Below the pieces are notes generated by a model, which worked only from the letters and a program-made list of their open reading frames with translations, did not search any database and had not been told where the DNA came from. Of a stretch of 5,136 bases of DNA, positions 4,819-5,136 are shown piece by piece. The stretch's first letter is position 1. Each line of letters starts with the position of its first letter. This stretch comes from Paenibacillus sp. (lineage in GTDB: Bacteria > Bacillota > Bacilli > Paenibacillales > Paenibacillaceae): positions 1 to 5,136 of the forward strand of contig JAQSXN010000351.1 in NCBI GenBank assembly GCA_029256665.1, given 5' to 3'. Made by a program: the position numbers and the translations under genes.

Positions 4819-5136
4819 GCCGCTCCCATCCGCAACGATAACTCCGGAAACAGACGAGGTATGAAGATTACTTGGGTGCCAATTAATAGGAGACGAGGCA
4901 GCAAGAGTTGATCGTCTAACAATCTGTACGGATGCTTGAGAACCTTGGCTTAACCGTCATAATTTCCAACCTCACTGCTTCATAACATAGATAACCCTCA
5001 ATAGCACTGAAGTGCAGCTTTTAAAAAGCTATAGGCCGCCGCGCCTAGTTTCATATTGCCGTTTTTAGCCATTCAGTATTATTGATTTTCAGGGAGTTCA
5101 ACAGACTGCCGCGAAGCGCGGGCCTCCCCTTATACT
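4819..5136. other. No convincing gene; non-coding stretch with several short perfect inverted repeats
   Basis: No reading frame of useful length with a ribosome binding site is present on either strand. The right part contains four perfect dyads in close order: GCACT-GA-AGTGC (5004-5015), AGCTTTT-A-AAAAGCT (5016-5030), TAGGC-CGCCGC-GCCTA (5032-5047) and CCGCG-AAG-CGCGG (5109-5121). None has the GC stem plus T-run of a standard terminator. The stretch could be an insertion sequence edge, the structured leader of a gene beyond the window, or ordinary spacer. No tRNA or rRNA is recognised. Confidence 0.5.
5004..5047. repeat. Cluster of three back-to-back inverted repeats
   Basis: Three perfect dyads follow each other almost without gaps: 12 bases with 5-bp arms, 15 bases with 7-bp arms around a single A, and 16 bases with 5-bp arms around a 6-base loop. 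The middle one, AGCTTTTAAAAAGCT, is the strongest. Such packing fits a structured RNA or a mobile-element end, but neither can be named from sequence. Confidence 0.5.

Noticed and set aside
4861..4911. Plus-strand 16-codon frame after the second AraC gene
   Set aside because: The purine-rich stretch before the ATG is too close to act as a ribosome binding site, and the product is too short to judge.
4998..5072. Minus-strand 24-codon frame starting MAKNGNMKLGAAA
   Set aside because: No ribosome binding site, an in-frame stop directly before the ATG, and it is made up of the inverted-repeat cluster. Not supported as a gene or a transposase end.

Overview
The window looks like a piece of a low-to-mid GC Gram-positive chromosome, most likely Paenibacillaceae (Paenibacillus or Cohnella type). 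The reasons are the strong GGAGG-type ribosome binding sites, TTG/GTG starts, two AraC regulators with N-terminal cupin domains, a perfect CcpA/cre-type operator, and sugar-metabolism genes arranged divergently from AraC regulators. This placement is inference; no taxonomic marker is present.

Layout. Positions 2401 down to 1 hold a leftward operon: a ferritin-like (putative diiron) protein broken by a single-base frameshift (2401-1650), a sugar phosphate isomerase/epimerase of the xylose-isomerase-like TIM-barrel type (1633-818), and a Gfo/Idh/MocA-family NAD(P)-dependent oxidoreductase (787 to beyond the left edge). A compact divergent control region (2402-2530) separates it from a rightward AraC regulator (2531-3409). 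This region carries a 14-bp near-palindrome on the -35 box of the leftward operon and a perfect 7-bp inverted repeat across the -10 box of the regulator gene.

The next stretch (3410-3888) has no intact gene. On the minus strand it holds a decayed C-terminal fragment resembling BNR/sialidase-like glycoside-processing proteins. Just upstream of the fragment is a well-formed leftward promoter (TTGAAA, 17 bp, TATATT) with a perfect cre operator on its -35 side. Three copies of TGCCATTTGT follow, then a rightward promoter for the second AraC regulator (3889-4818). The last 318 bases (4819-5136) hold no convincing gene but contain a run of short perfect inverted repeats.

How it fits together (inference). 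Each AraC protein probably controls the sugar gene or genes divergent from it. The first pair is oxidoreductase plus epimerase, a pairing known from 3-keto-glycoside pathways, here with an unusual ferritin-like partner. The second regulator seems to have lost its target: the promoter and operator are still there, but most of the gene is gone. Both broken genes are out of frame by one missing base (or two extra), so sequencing error must be excluded before calling either one a true pseudogene.
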